This document shows positions 8,993 through 17,550 of a stretch of 64,000 bases of DNA, piece after piece. Source of the DNA: Dyella_B acidisoli (GTDB lineage: Bacteria; Pseudomonadota; Gammaproteobacteria; Xanthomonadales; Rhodanobacteraceae); the NCBI RefSeq assembly GCF_049532895.1, contig NZ_CP064031.1, forward strand, positions 4,650,001 through 4,714,000, read 5' to 3'. Position 1 is the stretch's first letter, and the number at the start of each line of letters is the position of its first letter. The notes beneath the pieces are model-generated. The model worked only from the letters and a program-made list of their open reading frames with translations. It searched no databases and was not told the DNA's origin. Made by a program: the position numbers and the translations under genes.

Positions 8993-9003
8993 CGTTGCGA
9001 TGA

Positions 9004-10908
9004 TCAACGCGCCTTGATGAGCTGACTCAAGGTATCCGGCTTGCTGGTATCGCGCTCAAGATGCGGATACTTCAGGCCACCGTGATAGTCGATGCGCACG
9101 GTCTTGTACTCATCGAAGTTCTTCACCAGCAGTTCCACTGGCTGATTGCTGTCCTTCGCAGAAGCGGTGACCGCATCTTTGATGGCATCCGAATCGTAGC
9201 TGCGACCGTTGACGGCGACGATGGTCATGCCGGGCGAGATGCCGGCCTTGAAGGCGGGGCTGTCCCACAAGACGTCGTTGATGGAGCCTTCCTTGCCTAT
9301 GGACAGGCCGAGCGAATACATCAGGTCCGTGCCCTTGCGGAACGCTTCCACAGCTTTGACAGCGTCGGACGGCTTGTCGTTGTAAACCAGCTTCCAACCA
9401 TGTGCTTCAACACCGCCGATCAGCGGACCGTGTCCGTCGAGGCGCGTGCGCAGGTAGCTCTTCCAGTCGTACGGCGCGATGCCGTTGAGCGTGTTCACCA
9501 CATCTTCGAAGGTGTAGGGATCGACATCCCACGCACCCGGATTCACGCCGAAGAATGCCTTGGCGAAATCGTCGATGCTCTTCTTGTTGCCGCTGAGTTC
9601 GCGCAGCTTGGCGTCCACTTCCAACCAGATCATTTGGCCGGCGGAGTAGTAATCCTCACTGGCCTGGTAGTTGCGATAGGGCAACGGGCGACGCTGCGCG
9701 ATGGTGGGATCGTTGGTGGTGTCCTGCACGTTGCGCCAGCTGGCCAGGCCCGGGCGGCCCTTGTCATACGTGGCAGCGACGGCGGCGAGCATGTCCTTGA
9801 ACTGATTGTCGGTCCACAGGCCGGAACGCGCGGCAATGACATGGCCCCAGAACTGGGTCTGGCCTTCGTACACCCACAGCAGCGAATCGCCCATCGGCAC
9901 GTTGAAGTTCGGCGTGGACAAATCAGCGCCGCGACGATACTTGCCATCCCACGAGTGATTGAATTCGTGCGAGAGCAGATCGCGCATAATCCAGCTCTTT
10001 TCCCACTCGGTGAAGTAGCCCGGCGGCGTGCCGTTTTCGCTGGAGCGATGATGCTCCAGACCATTGCCGCTCATCTTGTCGCTGAGCGACAGCAGGAAGT
10101 CGTAGTGGTTGTAGTGATGCGCGCCGTACAGCTTGTACATCTGCTGCACCAGCTGCTGATGAATCTTGATCTGCTCGGGCTTGATTTCCAGATACTTCGG
10201 ATCATCCGCCACGATGTTCAGATGCACTGGTGTGCTTGCGCCCGGATCGAGATCGATCTGCTTGTAGTATTTGCCGGCGTAGATCGGCGAGTCGACCAAG
10301 TCATCGTAGTTGATCGGCTTGAAGTGCACGGTATCGCCGTCATGCGAGGCAACTTCCAGTGCGGAGCCGAACTGCCAGCCGGCCGGCAGCTTCACGCTGG
10401 GCTCGGTCTGGATCTGGCGTGCGTAGTAACCGGCCGGATAGAGGGCGACGGTGTTCCACTGCAGGTTGAGCATTTCCGGCGTCATCACCACGCGGCCCTG
10501 ACGCATGTCCTGCGGCGAGAGGAACTGGAAATCCACTTCCACCGTCGTAGCACCCTGCGGTACGTCGACGTGGAAAGCGAAGACGTTGTACTCGTCGCGC
10601 GTCCACGGCAACGTCTGGCCATTCGCTTTCACGGTGAGGCCGGCAAACTTGTCGACCGGGCCGGTGGGCGAGTGATGGCCGGGAATCCATTCCGGATACA
10701 GCAGCGTCAACGGACCGGCCGCCACCGGGATCGTTTCATGCACGCGGAACACCCGACGGGCAACGTCGGTGGCATCCACATCGATCTTCAGCGCACCGGC
10801 GCTGTAAGGAACGTTCTGCGGAGCGGCCACGTCATCAGCGTGAACGACAAGAGCGGTGCATCCCAGCACGGTGGCAAGGATGGCGGCGGCAAGCGGAGTG
10901 CGTTTCAA
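9004..10908 (-). CDS. M61-family metallopeptidase with PDZ domain
   Basis: 634 residues with signal peptide MKRTPLAAAILATVLGCTALVVHA, so periplasmic or exported. N-terminal beta domain (about 30-215), then a thermolysin-like catalytic domain with the zinc site HEFNHSW (HExxH), preceded by MSGNGLEHHRSS. The C-terminal PDZ domain (about 520-605) contains DVLWDSPAFKAGISPGMTIVAVNG. M61 enzymes (glycyl aminopeptidase type) release Gly/Ala from peptides. Monocistronic. Length is normal for the family. Confidence 0.9.
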   Translation of the reverse strand: MKRTPLAAAILATVLGCTALVVHADDVAAPQNVPYSAGALKIDVDATDVARRVFRVHETIPVAAGPLTLLYPEWIPGHHSPTGPVDKFAGLTVKANGQTLPWTRDEYNVFAFHVDVPQGATTVEVDFQFLSPQDMRQGRVVMTPEMLNLQWNTVALYPAGYYARQIQTEPSVKLPAGWQFGSALEVASHDGDTVHFKPINYDDLVDSPIYAGKYYKQIDLDPGASTPVHLNIVADDPKYLEIKPEQIKIHQQLVQQMYKLYGAHHYNHYDFLLSLSDKMSGNGLEHHRSSENGTPPGYFTEWEKSWIMRDLLSHEFNHSWDGKYRRGADLSTPNFNVPMGDSLLWVYEGQTQFWGHVIAARSGLWTDNQFKDMLAAVAATYDKGRPGLASWRNVQDTTNDPTIAQRRPLPYRNYQASEDYYSAGQMIWLEVDAKLRELSGNKKSIDDFAKAFFGVNPGAWDVDPYTFEDVVNTLNGIAPYDWKSYLRTRLDGHGPLIGGVEAHGWKLVYNDKPSDAVKAVEAFRKGTDLMYSLGLSIGKEGSINDVLWDSPAFKAGISPGMTIVAVNGRSYDSDAIKDAVTASAKDSNQPVELLVKNFDEYKTVRIDYHGGLKYPHLERDTSKPDTLSQLIKAR

Positions 10909-11223
10909 AGGAGTCTCCCTGGTGCGACAAGGCCGCCAACATGAACGTGAAGGCGGCGTAAGCCTCGATCCTAGCCATGTGCACGTTCCCCGCTCCCCTG
11001 CCAGAGGTCACGCGCAGCGCCTGGGCTTCCTTGAAATTAGGACGCCAGGAGATGCCCTAAGCACGCCCATAAAACTGAACAGTCAAGTCCACTATTAAGA
11101 CTCTGGAAAAGTTGGGTTCAGGACGGTTGTTACAATCTTGTTACGTTGCGTATCCCCGCGCGACCCCTCGCCCCGACTTCCCCATCGCGGCGACGGTCTA
11201 TAACAAAAGAGATGGAGTCCTCC

Positions 11224-11868
11224 ATGAATAAGCTAGCCCTGTCGGCCGCTGTGGCCGCTCTTGCCCTGTCCCCTGTGCTGAGCCAGGCCGCCCACGCGGA
11301 TGACGCCGCCAGCACCGCCACCTACGGTTCGAATGTCAATCCGAACTGGCAAGACAACTTCTTCGTCGCCGGCCAGCTCGGCCAGACCAAGTACCGCACC
11401 GATCTGCTCACCCATGACAAGGGCACGTTCCAGAACGTGCGTTTCGGCTGGCGCTGGAACGGTATCGTCGGTGCGGAAATCGGTTATGCCTACCTTGGCC
11501 GCCCGAAGGCCGACCTCGGCAATGGTTTTGCCTCGCTGTCGACCAAGCCGAGCGCTGTCACCCTCGGCGTGAACGCCAAGTACAACGTGTATGAGAACTG
11601 GTTCGTGACCGCACATGCCGGTTACCTGCGTTCGCAGACCAAGTTCGCCTGGTCCGGCGCCATCGACAACCGCTACAAGACCTTCAACAACGGTCTGTAC
11701 GCGGGCCTGGGCGTTGGCTACGACCTGACCAAGAGCTTCAGCGTCGGCCTGAACTACGACAACTACCGCATCAACAGCGGCAACAGCACCAGCGAGAACT
11801 ACGTTGGCGTGGGCCGTAATCGCGTGAACGTGGCTGCATACTCCGCTTCGGTGGAATACCGCTTCTGA
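11224..11868 (+). CDS. Outer-membrane beta-barrel protein
   Basis: 214 residues from the ATG at 11224 (GGAGTCCTCC upstream). Signal peptide MNKLALSAAVAALALSPVLSQAAHA. The mature part shows alternating amphipathic strands typical of an 8-strand barrel (FFVAGQLGQTKYR, GVNAKYNVYENWFVTAHAGY, GLYAGLGVGYDL) and ends SASVEYRF. The terminal Phe is the usual BAM-recognition signal. Related to the OmpA-barrel/OmpX/Ail group; ligand unknown. A strong terminator follows. Confidence 0.8.
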   Translation: MNKLALSAAVAALALSPVLSQAAHADDAASTATYGSNVNPNWQDNFFVAGQLGQTKYRTDLLTHDKGTFQNVRFGWRWNGIVGAEIGYAYLGRPKADLGNGFASLSTKPSAVTLGVNAKYNVYENWFVTAHAGYLRSQTKFAWSGAIDNRYKTFNNGLYAGLGVGYDLTKSFSVGLNYDNYRINSGNSTSENYVGVGRNRVNVAAYSASVEYRF

Positions 11869-11900
11869 TAACGCGTTACGCGTAGCTGCAAGCTGTTCGA

Positions 11901-11932
11901 GAACCCCCGGGGCAACCCGGGGGTTTTCTTTT
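11901..11932 (+). terminator. Rho-independent terminator after the outer-membrane protein gene
   Basis: AACCCCCGG-GGCAA-CCGGGGGTT stem followed by a T-rich run, about 35 bp beyond the stop codon. Confidence 0.85.
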
Positions 11933-11958
11933 GGGTCTTCGGGGAAATCAGGCGTTCC

Positions 11959-11985
11959 TAAAGTTTGTCCCGCGCAAGCCGATAG
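11959..11985 (+). promoter_or_regulatory. FliA (sigma-28) promoter of the first small exported gene
   Basis: TAAAGTTT, exactly 11 bp, then GCCGATAG. This matches the flagellar sigma-28 consensus TAAAGTTT-N11-GCCGATAA at 15 of 16 bases. The start codon is 55 bp downstream at 12040. Confidence 0.8.
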
Positions 11986-12039
11986 CGCTTCCTGGCTGCT
12001 CTTTCGACGCACACATCCCTTCCCCCTGAGGACTCATCT

Positions 12040-12402
12040 ATGAAAACCGTACTCGCCGCGACCTTGCTGCTGGTCGCTCCTATCGCCGCCCATGCCGCCT
12101 GTGCCGCCAGCGATTTCGCCATCCAGGACGTCAAAGTCGCTGCGGTTGGCAGTGGTGTCGCCACTCGTCTGAGCGTCAAGGGCAAGCTGGTCAACAATTG
12201 CGCTTCCGCTGCCGCCGCGCAGGTTCGTCTGGATGCCAAAGATGGCTCCGGCAACGTGCTGGCCTCCAAGATGGGCTGGCCGGCAGGTACCACCAATGTC
12301 AGCCCCGGCCAGTCGGTGGAATTCGATCTGGGTCGCCTGCTGCATTACCAGGCGGATATGCAGAACTACTCGCTCAGCGTGGTCGATGTGAAATCCTGGT
12401 AA
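12040..12402 (+). CDS. Small exported protein, tandem paralogue 1
   Basis: 120 residues, signal peptide MKTVLAATLLLVAPIAAHA. The mature domain of about 100 residues looks like an all-beta, Ig-like or FxLYD-type fold: FAIQDVKVAAVG, TRLSVKGKLVNNC, AQVRLDAKDGSGNVLASK, ending QNYSLSVVDVKSW. Two Cys (near 21 and 51) could form a disulfide. It is nearly identical to the gene at 12624. Each copy has its own sigma-28 promoter and terminator. Function unknown; the promoter implies expression late in flagellar assembly. Confidence 0.75.
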   Translation: MKTVLAATLLLVAPIAAHAACAASDFAIQDVKVAAVGSGVATRLSVKGKLVNNCASAAAAQVRLDAKDGSGNVLASKMGWPAGTTNVSPGQSVEFDLGRLLHYQADMQNYSLSVVDVKSW

Positions 12403-12436
12403 GACACTCCAATATCACTACTTGTTAGTGAATCTG

Positions 12437-12466
12437 CCGACGGCCCTCACGCCGTCGGTTTTTTTT
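12437..12466 (+). terminator. Rho-independent terminator
   Basis: CCGACGGC-CCTCAC-GCCGTCGG stem followed by eight T, 35 bp after the first small exported gene. Confidence 0.9.
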
Positions 12467-12549
12467 GCGACGAAAACCATGCTTGTCGGTACACGCTGAG
12501 GATGGCCTGCAGTGCGATGACGCGTGCGCGGGCTGAATCCGAACATCTC

Positions 12550-12577
12550 TAAAGTTTCGTCCCACTCAGGCCGATAG
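12550..12577 (+). promoter_or_regulatory. FliA (sigma-28) promoter of the second small exported gene
   Basis: TAAAGTTT, a 12-bp spacer, then GCCGATAG. Spacing is one base longer than consensus and than the upstream copy's, so it may be weaker. The start codon is 47 bp downstream at 12624. Confidence 0.7.
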
Positions 12578-12623
12578 GGATTACAAGCCGTGCTCCTGGC
12601 GATCCGACCCTGAGGACTGACAC

Positions 12624-12986
12624 ATGAGAACCGTACTCGCCGCGACCTTGCTGCTGGTCGCTCCCATCGCCGCCCATGCCGCCTGTGCAGCGACCGACTT
12701 CGCGATCCAGGACGTCAAAGTTGCTGCGGTCGGTAGCGGCATCGCTACTCGTCTGAGCGTGAAGGGCAAGCTGGTCAACAACTGCGCCGCAGCCGCTGCT
12801 GCGCAAGTGCGCCTCGATGCGAAAGACGGCTCCGGCAACGTGCTGGCTTCCAAGATGGGCTGGCCTGCCGGCACCACCAACATCAGCCCCGGGCAGTCGG
12901 TGGATTTCGACATGGGCCGCCTGCTGCATTATCAGTCGGACATGCAGAGTTACTCGCTCAGCGTGGTCGACGTGAAAGCCTGGTAA
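12624..12986 (+). CDS. Small exported protein, tandem paralogue 2
   Basis: 120 residues, signal peptide MRTVLAATLLLVAPIAAHA. It differs from the upstream copy at only about ten positions (for example T for S after CAA, I for V in GSGI, D for E in SVDF, S for N in QSYS). Identity is high in promoter, coding and terminator, so the whole transcription unit was duplicated. Same predicted exported beta-fold and the same conserved Cys pair. No recognised family. Confidence 0.75.
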   Translation: MRTVLAATLLLVAPIAAHAACAATDFAIQDVKVAAVGSGIATRLSVKGKLVNNCAAAAAAQVRLDAKDGSGNVLASKMGWPAGTTNISPGQSVDFDMGRLLHYQSDMQSYSLSVVDVKAW

Positions 12987-13021
12987 GCCATTTCAAGCAT
13001 TACAACTTGCGTGTGAACCTG

Positions 13022-13054
13022 CCGACGGTGTTAGCCCACACCGTCGGTTTTTTT
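13022..13054 (+). terminator. Rho-independent terminator
   Basis: CCGACGGTGT-TAGCCC-ACACCGTCGG stem and T-tract after the second small exported gene; same CCGACGG stem base as the first copy's terminator. Confidence 0.9.
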
Positions 13055-13077
13055 GTGTAACAGCGAAACGCAACCGG

Positions 13078-13572
13078 CTATTTCGGTGGCTTGGTGGACT
13101 TGAGCACCCAGAAGCGGACTTTGCTGAATTTCGGCCCGGCCCAGGCATCCCACACTGTCTTGTCGCCATCGCTCTTGGCACCCGGCCAACTTCCCAGCGC
13201 ACGCGACATGGAACGCGCATACAGCCCATGCGAGCGCATGATCAGCGTCTTGCCGTTGGACGAATAAGCGTAGCCGCCAGACTCTTTCACATCCCCCGGA
13301 TACACCACGAGCACGTGCCCGTTGGGATGATCCTCGCTGCCTCCCACCACCACCGCCCCCGCCTTGGCGAGATCGGCCATCGTGCGACTGTCGTTAGCAT
13401 CCAGCTCTTCCCAGTCAGCACTGCGCGCCAGAAACTTCACCAGATCGTTGGCGACCATGTAAGGCTGATCCGGCACATAGGCTTGAATCACGTGCCAGAC
13501 GAAATTGCTGCATGAGCGCAGCGAGTCAGGCATGTTGTAAGCGGCTTCCAGTACCGTTTTCAATTCCGGCAT
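13078..13572 (-). CDS. Putative papain-like amidase/peptidase (NlpC/P60- or CHAP-like)
   Basis: 164 residues from the ATG at 13572, which lies inside the end of the upstream gene (13-nt overlap); a longer frame from 13641 is possible. A candidate nucleophile is in LRSCSNFVWHVIQ (near residue 21) and a candidate His in NGHVLVVYPG (near 86). This is the Cys-then-His order of NlpC/P60 and CHAP peptidoglycan hydrolases. No signal peptide, as in type VI secretion amidase effectors. The co-transcribed exported partner would suit an immunity role. No T6SS genes are in the window, so this is a hypothesis. Confidence 0.5.
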   Translation of the reverse strand: MPELKTVLEAAYNMPDSLRSCSNFVWHVIQAYVPDQPYMVANDLVKFLARSADWEELDANDSRTMADLAKAGAVVVGGSEDHPNGHVLVVYPGDVKESGGYAYSSNGKTLIMRSHGLYARSMSRALGSWPGAKSDGDKTVWDAWAGPKFSKVRFWVLKSTKPPK

Positions 13573-14138
13573 GTCATATCGTCCTTGGTGTATTCGTCGG
13601 TATTGTTCTGCGCGATGTAGGCATGCTGCGCGGGCATCCAATGCAATACAGGCAAGTCGTAATCCCCACCTACAGCCGGGTTGCTGACGTGCACGCGAAT
13701 TTCGGCTGGCATGCCATCAAGCGGCGACCCATAGCGCAAGCTCAGGGTGCGCGGTTCGTCGAATGGAAACAGTTCCGGCAAACGCGCCAAGCAATGACCG
13801 TCGGCGGTGACGAGCAGCGGGCGAGGAAAATTCGGCCACGCCGTTTCAGCAGGATGATCATCCAGATAAGGCTGCGCGAATACCGTCAGCAACCATAGCT
13901 TGGCCGGCGCTTTCGCCGACGTTAGCGGGCACGCCCTGACATAGGGTTTATAGGTATCCCACGTTGCCGCCAGCGGTCCGTTGTAACCTGCTTTGGACGG
14001 CGGCGCGCATTGCGCCGGGGACAAAGTATGAAAGGAGGATTCGGGACTGGGCGATGCCAGAGCGCATGCCGTCAACGCCGCGCTCCAGACAACCAAGCAT
14101 CCCTTCACCGCGCCTGATCTAACAAGCTGCCAGCACAT
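13560..14138 (-). CDS. Exported protein, partner of the putative amidase
   Basis: 192 residues from the ATG at 14138 with AAGGA seven bases upstream (a GTG at 14153 is alternative). An N-terminal hydrophobic segment GCLVVWSAALTACALASP could be a signal peptide or a lipobox (LTAC). The mature part has four or more Cys and no recognised domain. Its 3' end overlaps the amidase start by 13 nt, showing translational coupling. A periplasmic inhibitor of the amidase is one reading; a secreted accessory protein is another. Confidence 0.5.
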   Translation of the reverse strand: MCWQLVRSGAVKGCLVVWSAALTACALASPSPESSFHTLSPAQCAPPSKAGYNGPLAATWDTYKPYVRACPLTSAKAPAKLWLLTVFAQPYLDDHPAETAWPNFPRPLLVTADGHCLARLPELFPFDEPRTLSLRYGSPLDGMPAEIRVHVSNPAVGGDYDLPVLHWMPAQHAYIAQNNTDEYTKDDMTCRN

Positions 14139-14239
14139 CTCATGGTCCTTCACGTTATGCAGGCCTACAACTCTATCCGATAACCCCGCTCCCTGTGCAA
14201 GACCGTGCGCATCGGCGCATGTCGATGCGCCATGTCACA

Positions 14240-14545
14240 TCAGTGCAACGTAAACAACTTATCGAACCCCGCCACCCGCAGCGTACCGCGCAACGCACTA
14301 TTGGCATTGACGATACGGATCTCAGCCCGATCGCCACCGGCGTGTTCGCGCAGCAGCAGCAGCATGCCCAGTGCGGAGCTGTCCATGCTTTCCACTTCGC
14401 CCAGATCGATCACGTAGCTGCGCGATGGTTTGCGTGCGCCCAGGCATGCTTCGTGGAAATAGCGATGCACGCTGAAGTCGAAGTGATTACCGAGTTGTAG
14501 GGTGAGGCAGTCCTGCTCGGTGTCATGTTGAACGTTGAGACTCAT
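14240..14545 (-). CDS. STAS-domain protein (anti-sigma-factor antagonist type)
   Basis: 101 residues, one STAS domain: DCLTLQLGNHFDFSVHRYFHEA, then YVIDLGEVESMDSSALGMLLLLREHAG. The DSSALG segment holds the Ser that partner kinases phosphorylate in SpoIIAA-like proteins. It lies 12 bp after an mcp gene at the end of a cheR-cheD-cheB-mcp operon, so it probably modulates that chemosensory unit rather than a sigma factor. No kinase partner is in the window. Confidence 0.8.
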   Translation of the reverse strand: MSLNVQHDTEQDCLTLQLGNHFDFSVHRYFHEACLGARKPSRSYVIDLGEVESMDSSALGMLLLLREHAGGDRAEIRIVNANSALRGTLRVAGFDKLFTLH

Positions 14546-14557
14546 AACGTCGACTCC

Positions 14558-15739
14558 TTAGAACAATTCGATCTCGCCAGCATCCATCGTGTTCTGCAAA
14601 GCAGGACCACGCGAACGGATACGGGCCTTTTCACGCTGCAGCGCCAGTCGCTCGCGCACGCGTTCGGAATGCTGACGCAATACCTGCGCGTCGAAGGCTT
14701 CGCAGGCCAGTGTTTCGATATCGCGCGTGGTTTCTGCCGCAACACCCTGCAGTTCCACCAAGCGCATGCGTGTCTGGTTGAGCAACTGGCTCAGGATGTC
14801 TTCGAACTGCAGCGAACGGATGGTGGTGGAGACGTCGTTGCCGAGGCCGCGGTTGATTTCCACCACTTGATCAGCCACGGCGCTGGTGCGTGCATCGCTT
14901 TCGGTGACGTGCGCCATCATGGCATCGATGCCGCCCTTGGCGGACAGCGCCACGTTCAGATCCTGCGAAGCAAGTTCACCGACCAGGCCACGCACTTGTT
15001 CCATAGCGATGCGTGCACGCTCCACGTGACTGCCGATCTGTTCGTTGAACTGATTGGAATGACTGGCGAGATTCCGGATCTCACCGGCCACCACTGCAAA
15101 ACCGCGGCCCGCCTCGCCTGCACGCGCGGCTTCGATTGCCGCATTGAGCGCCAGCAGATTGGTTTCCTCGGCGATGGTGTTGACGTTCTTCAACAGCGTG
15201 AACACCGCATCCATTTCTTTCGACATGCCGTCGATGCGATAGACGATGCGCAAGCTCTCACGCGAAAGCTGCACGATCAGGCCCACGAAGTGCTCCAGCA
15301 GGTCGCCGGTGCGCGCGGCGAAGTCCTGCACGGAGACGCCGCCGTTTTGCACGTCGATGATCTGTTTCAGCAGCGATTGCTGCATGCCGGTCTTCTGCGA
15401 CAGGCCGTCGAAGCCGCCGCCGAGTTCCGACACCGCATCGCGGAGCAAATCCAGCGCTTGATGCAGTTCGCGCGAGGCATGGCCGAGTTCATCGACCAAG
15501 GCGCCGCGCACGTCTTCCAGTGCTTCGCGCACCGGTGCGTGATCCGGCTCGGGCACCACTTCCACCACTGTGGCGGCGGAAAGGCGGCGGCATTCGAAGA
15601 TCCACACCGCACAGAGCACGGTGATCAGCACCGGCGCCAGCCACATCGGATCCCAGATGAGGCACAACAGCAAGGCAACGAGGCTTGCACCGATGCCGAT
15701 GAAAGGGCGTGGAGCAGAGGTGGGCAAGATAGCGGACAT
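14558..15739 (-). CDS. Methyl-accepting chemotaxis protein without HAMP
   Basis: 393 residues from the ATG at 15739; the frame is open to 15784 but that would overlap cheB. Two closely spaced membrane helices (FIGIGASLVALLLCLIW and WLAPVLITVLCAVWIF) and almost no periplasmic loop, then directly the cytoplasmic signalling coiled coil with the hairpin ETNLLALNAAIEAARAGEAGRG. No HAMP or ligand domain is seen, so it should sense a membrane or cytoplasmic signal. It ends AGEIELF, almost the same as the CheD tail encoded two genes away. Confidence 0.85.
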   Translation of the reverse strand: MSAILPTSAPRPFIGIGASLVALLLCLIWDPMWLAPVLITVLCAVWIFECRRLSAATVVEVVPEPDHAPVREALEDVRGALVDELGHASRELHQALDLLRDAVSELGGGFDGLSQKTGMQQSLLKQIIDVQNGGVSVQDFAARTGDLLEHFVGLIVQLSRESLRIVYRIDGMSKEMDAVFTLLKNVNTIAEETNLLALNAAIEAARAGEAGRGFAVVAGEIRNLASHSNQFNEQIGSHVERARIAMEQVRGLVGELASQDLNVALSAKGGIDAMMAHVTESDARTSAVADQVVEINRGLGNDVSTTIRSLQFEDILSQLLNQTRMRLVELQGVAAETTRDIETLACEAFDAQVLRQHSERVRERLALQREKARIRSRGPALQNTMDAGEIELF

Positions 15740-15755
15740 AAGCGATTCCGATACG

Positions 15756-16853
15756 TCAGGATACGGCGCGCCGTGCGGCGGCAATGGGTTGTTGCGCGAG
15801 CATCAGCAAGCGCGCGGCAATGTTTTCGAGCGGCAATTTCTCGTCGGCGGCACCGAGTTTCCACGCGGCGCCCGGCATGCCCCATACCACGGAGCTGTCT
15901 TCGTCCTGCACCAGCGTCGGTGCGCAGGTCTCGCGCATTTCCAGCAAGCCGCGCGCACCGTCATCACCCATGCCAGTGAGCAACACGCCGATGGCAGCAG
16001 CGCCTATGCTCGCGGCCGTGGAGCGAAACAACACATCCACGCTGGGCTTGTGGCGATTCACCTGTGGGCCATCGTGCAGGCGGCACACGTGCTTGGCGCC
16101 ATCCCACATCACCAGCAAGTGTTCGCCGCCTGGCGCGATGTACACGTGCCCCGGCTGGATCGGCTGACCGTCGCGCGCTTCGCACACGCGCATGGCCGAG
16201 CAATTGTTCATGCGCACCGCAAACGGACCGCTGAAAGCGGCAGGAATGTGCTGCGTGATCACGATCGGCGGTGCATCCGGCGGCATCGCTTCCAGCAAAA
16301 CGCGAATGGCTTCGGTACCGCCGGTGGATGCGCCCACCGCGATGATGCGCTGGCTGCCGCGCGTGCCAGGCGACTGCGAACGCGGCAAGACCGCGTCTGC
16401 GGAAAACCGTGGCGGCACGTCGATCTTCTGCACTTGCGTGTAGGGCCGCGGACGCGTGCGCGCCGCCAGCTTTACCTTCATGCAGATTTCCTGCGCGCTT
16501 TCGGCAAAGCAATTGGCCAGGTCGCTCGACGGTTTGGTGAAGAAATCCACCGCACCGATCTCCAACGCACGCAGCGTCACTTCCGCACCACGCTCCGTCA
16601 GCGACGACACCATCACAACCGGCATGGGACGCAGGCGCATGAGATTTTCGAGAAAAGTCAGCCCGTCCATGCGCGGCATTTCCACGTCCAGCGTCAGCAC
16701 GTCGGGACTGAGCTGTTTGATCTTGTCGCGCGCGATCAACGGGTCGGCGGCGACACCGACGACCTCGATCCCAGGATCGGAATCGAGCATGGCAGACAGC
16801 AACTTCCGCACCAGGGCGGAATCGTCGACAACCAGGACACGGACTTTTTCCAT
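15756..16853 (-). CDS. cheB: Chemotaxis response regulator protein-glutamate methylesterase
   Basis: 365 residues. The receiver domain (VLVVDDSALVRK at the N-terminus, phospho-acceptor Asp in TLDVEMPRMDG) is joined to a methylesterase domain with Ser in AVGASTGG, His in ITQHIPAAFS and Asp in TGMGDDGARG. It removes methyl groups from and deamidates chemoreceptors. In an operon with cheR and cheD upstream and an mcp downstream. Confidence 0.95.
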   Translation of the reverse strand: MEKVRVLVVDDSALVRKLLSAMLDSDPGIEVVGVAADPLIARDKIKQLSPDVLTLDVEMPRMDGLTFLENLMRLRPMPVVMVSSLTERGAEVTLRALEIGAVDFFTKPSSDLANCFAESAQEICMKVKLAARTRPRPYTQVQKIDVPPRFSADAVLPRSQSPGTRGSQRIIAVGASTGGTEAIRVLLEAMPPDAPPIVITQHIPAAFSGPFAVRMNNCSAMRVCEARDGQPIQPGHVYIAPGGEHLLVMWDGAKHVCRLHDGPQVNRHKPSVDVLFRSTAASIGAAAIGVLLTGMGDDGARGLLEMRETCAPTLVQDEDSSVVWGMPGAAWKLGAADEKLPLENIAARLLMLAQQPIAAARRAVS

Positions 16854-16893
16854 TACCGCTTTCTCGCTTTGTGCTTCTACGGAGGAAGTGCTG

Positions 16894-17550
16894 TTAGAAC
16901 AGCTCCACCTCTCCCTTTATCGGATCATTCGCCAAACGCTTGAGGTAGCGTTGCTCGTTGGCCGCCAATTCCGCATCGCGCTGGCTGCGCAGCTGCCTGA
17001 CGCGAACCCGTCCGCTGGCCGGGAAAAACTGCAGCTGGCGTGGGTAGATGTCGCCCACGTCCTCGGCCATGATCGGCAGCCGCTCGGTTTCCAGATAGCG
17101 CTTCACGAAGGCGATATTGCGCTGGCCCACATCGGTCATCTGCGCCAGCACGCGGCCACCGCCGAAGATCTTGACGGTCAGCGATTCACGCCTGCCGCCG
17201 GCCTTCAGCACCGCATTGATCAACTGCTCCATCGCGTCGCTGCCGTAACGTGCTGCGCGACCTACTGCCAATGACCAATCATTGCGCTCGCCGCTCATCG
17301 GCTCGGGCAGCATGAAATGGTTCATGCCACCGACGCCACGATCCGCATCGCGAACGCAGGCGGACACGCAGGAGCCGAGCACGGTGGAGATCATTTCCTC
17401 CTGCGTGCTCACGTAGAACTCGCCGGGCAGCACCTTCACCGTCATGCAGCCGTGGGTGGGATCCCAGAATCGACGCATGTGCTCGAAACCAGGCAGAACG
17501 GGCGCGCTGGGATTAGGCGCAACGGCGATGCCACGAACCAGGGCCGTCAT
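16894..17550 (-). CDS. cheD: Chemoreceptor glutamine deamidase
   Basis: 218 residues. Catalytic region STVLGSCVSACVRDADRGVGGMNHFMLPE contains the expected Cys (GSCV) and His (NHFM). CheD deamidates receptor Gln residues and in some species binds CheC. No cheC is present; this organism uses CheZ. The protein is longer than many CheDs, with an Arg-rich tail ending KGEVELF, which resembles the C-terminus of the neighbouring receptor. Start overlaps the cheR stop by 4 nt. Confidence 0.93.
   Translation of the reverse strand: MTALVRGIAVAPNPSAPVLPGFEHMRRFWDPTHGCMTVKVLPGEFYVSTQEEMISTVLGSCVSACVRDADRGVGGMNHFMLPEPMSGERNDWSLAVGRAARYGSDAMEQLINAVLKAGGRRESLTVKIFGGGRVLAQMTDVGQRNIAFVKRYLETERLPIMAEDVGDIYPRQLQFFPASGRVRVRQLRSQRDAELAANEQRYLKRLANDPIKGEVELF

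Noticed and set aside
8736..9003. Integration site of a genomic island at tRNA-Arg
   Set aside because: No integrase and no direct repeat of the tRNA 3' end were seen within the window.
9061..10944. 627-codon plus-strand frame opposite the M61 peptidase
   Set aside because: Shadow of the peptidase, which has a signal peptide, HExxH zinc site and PDZ domain; the antisense product resembles no protein.
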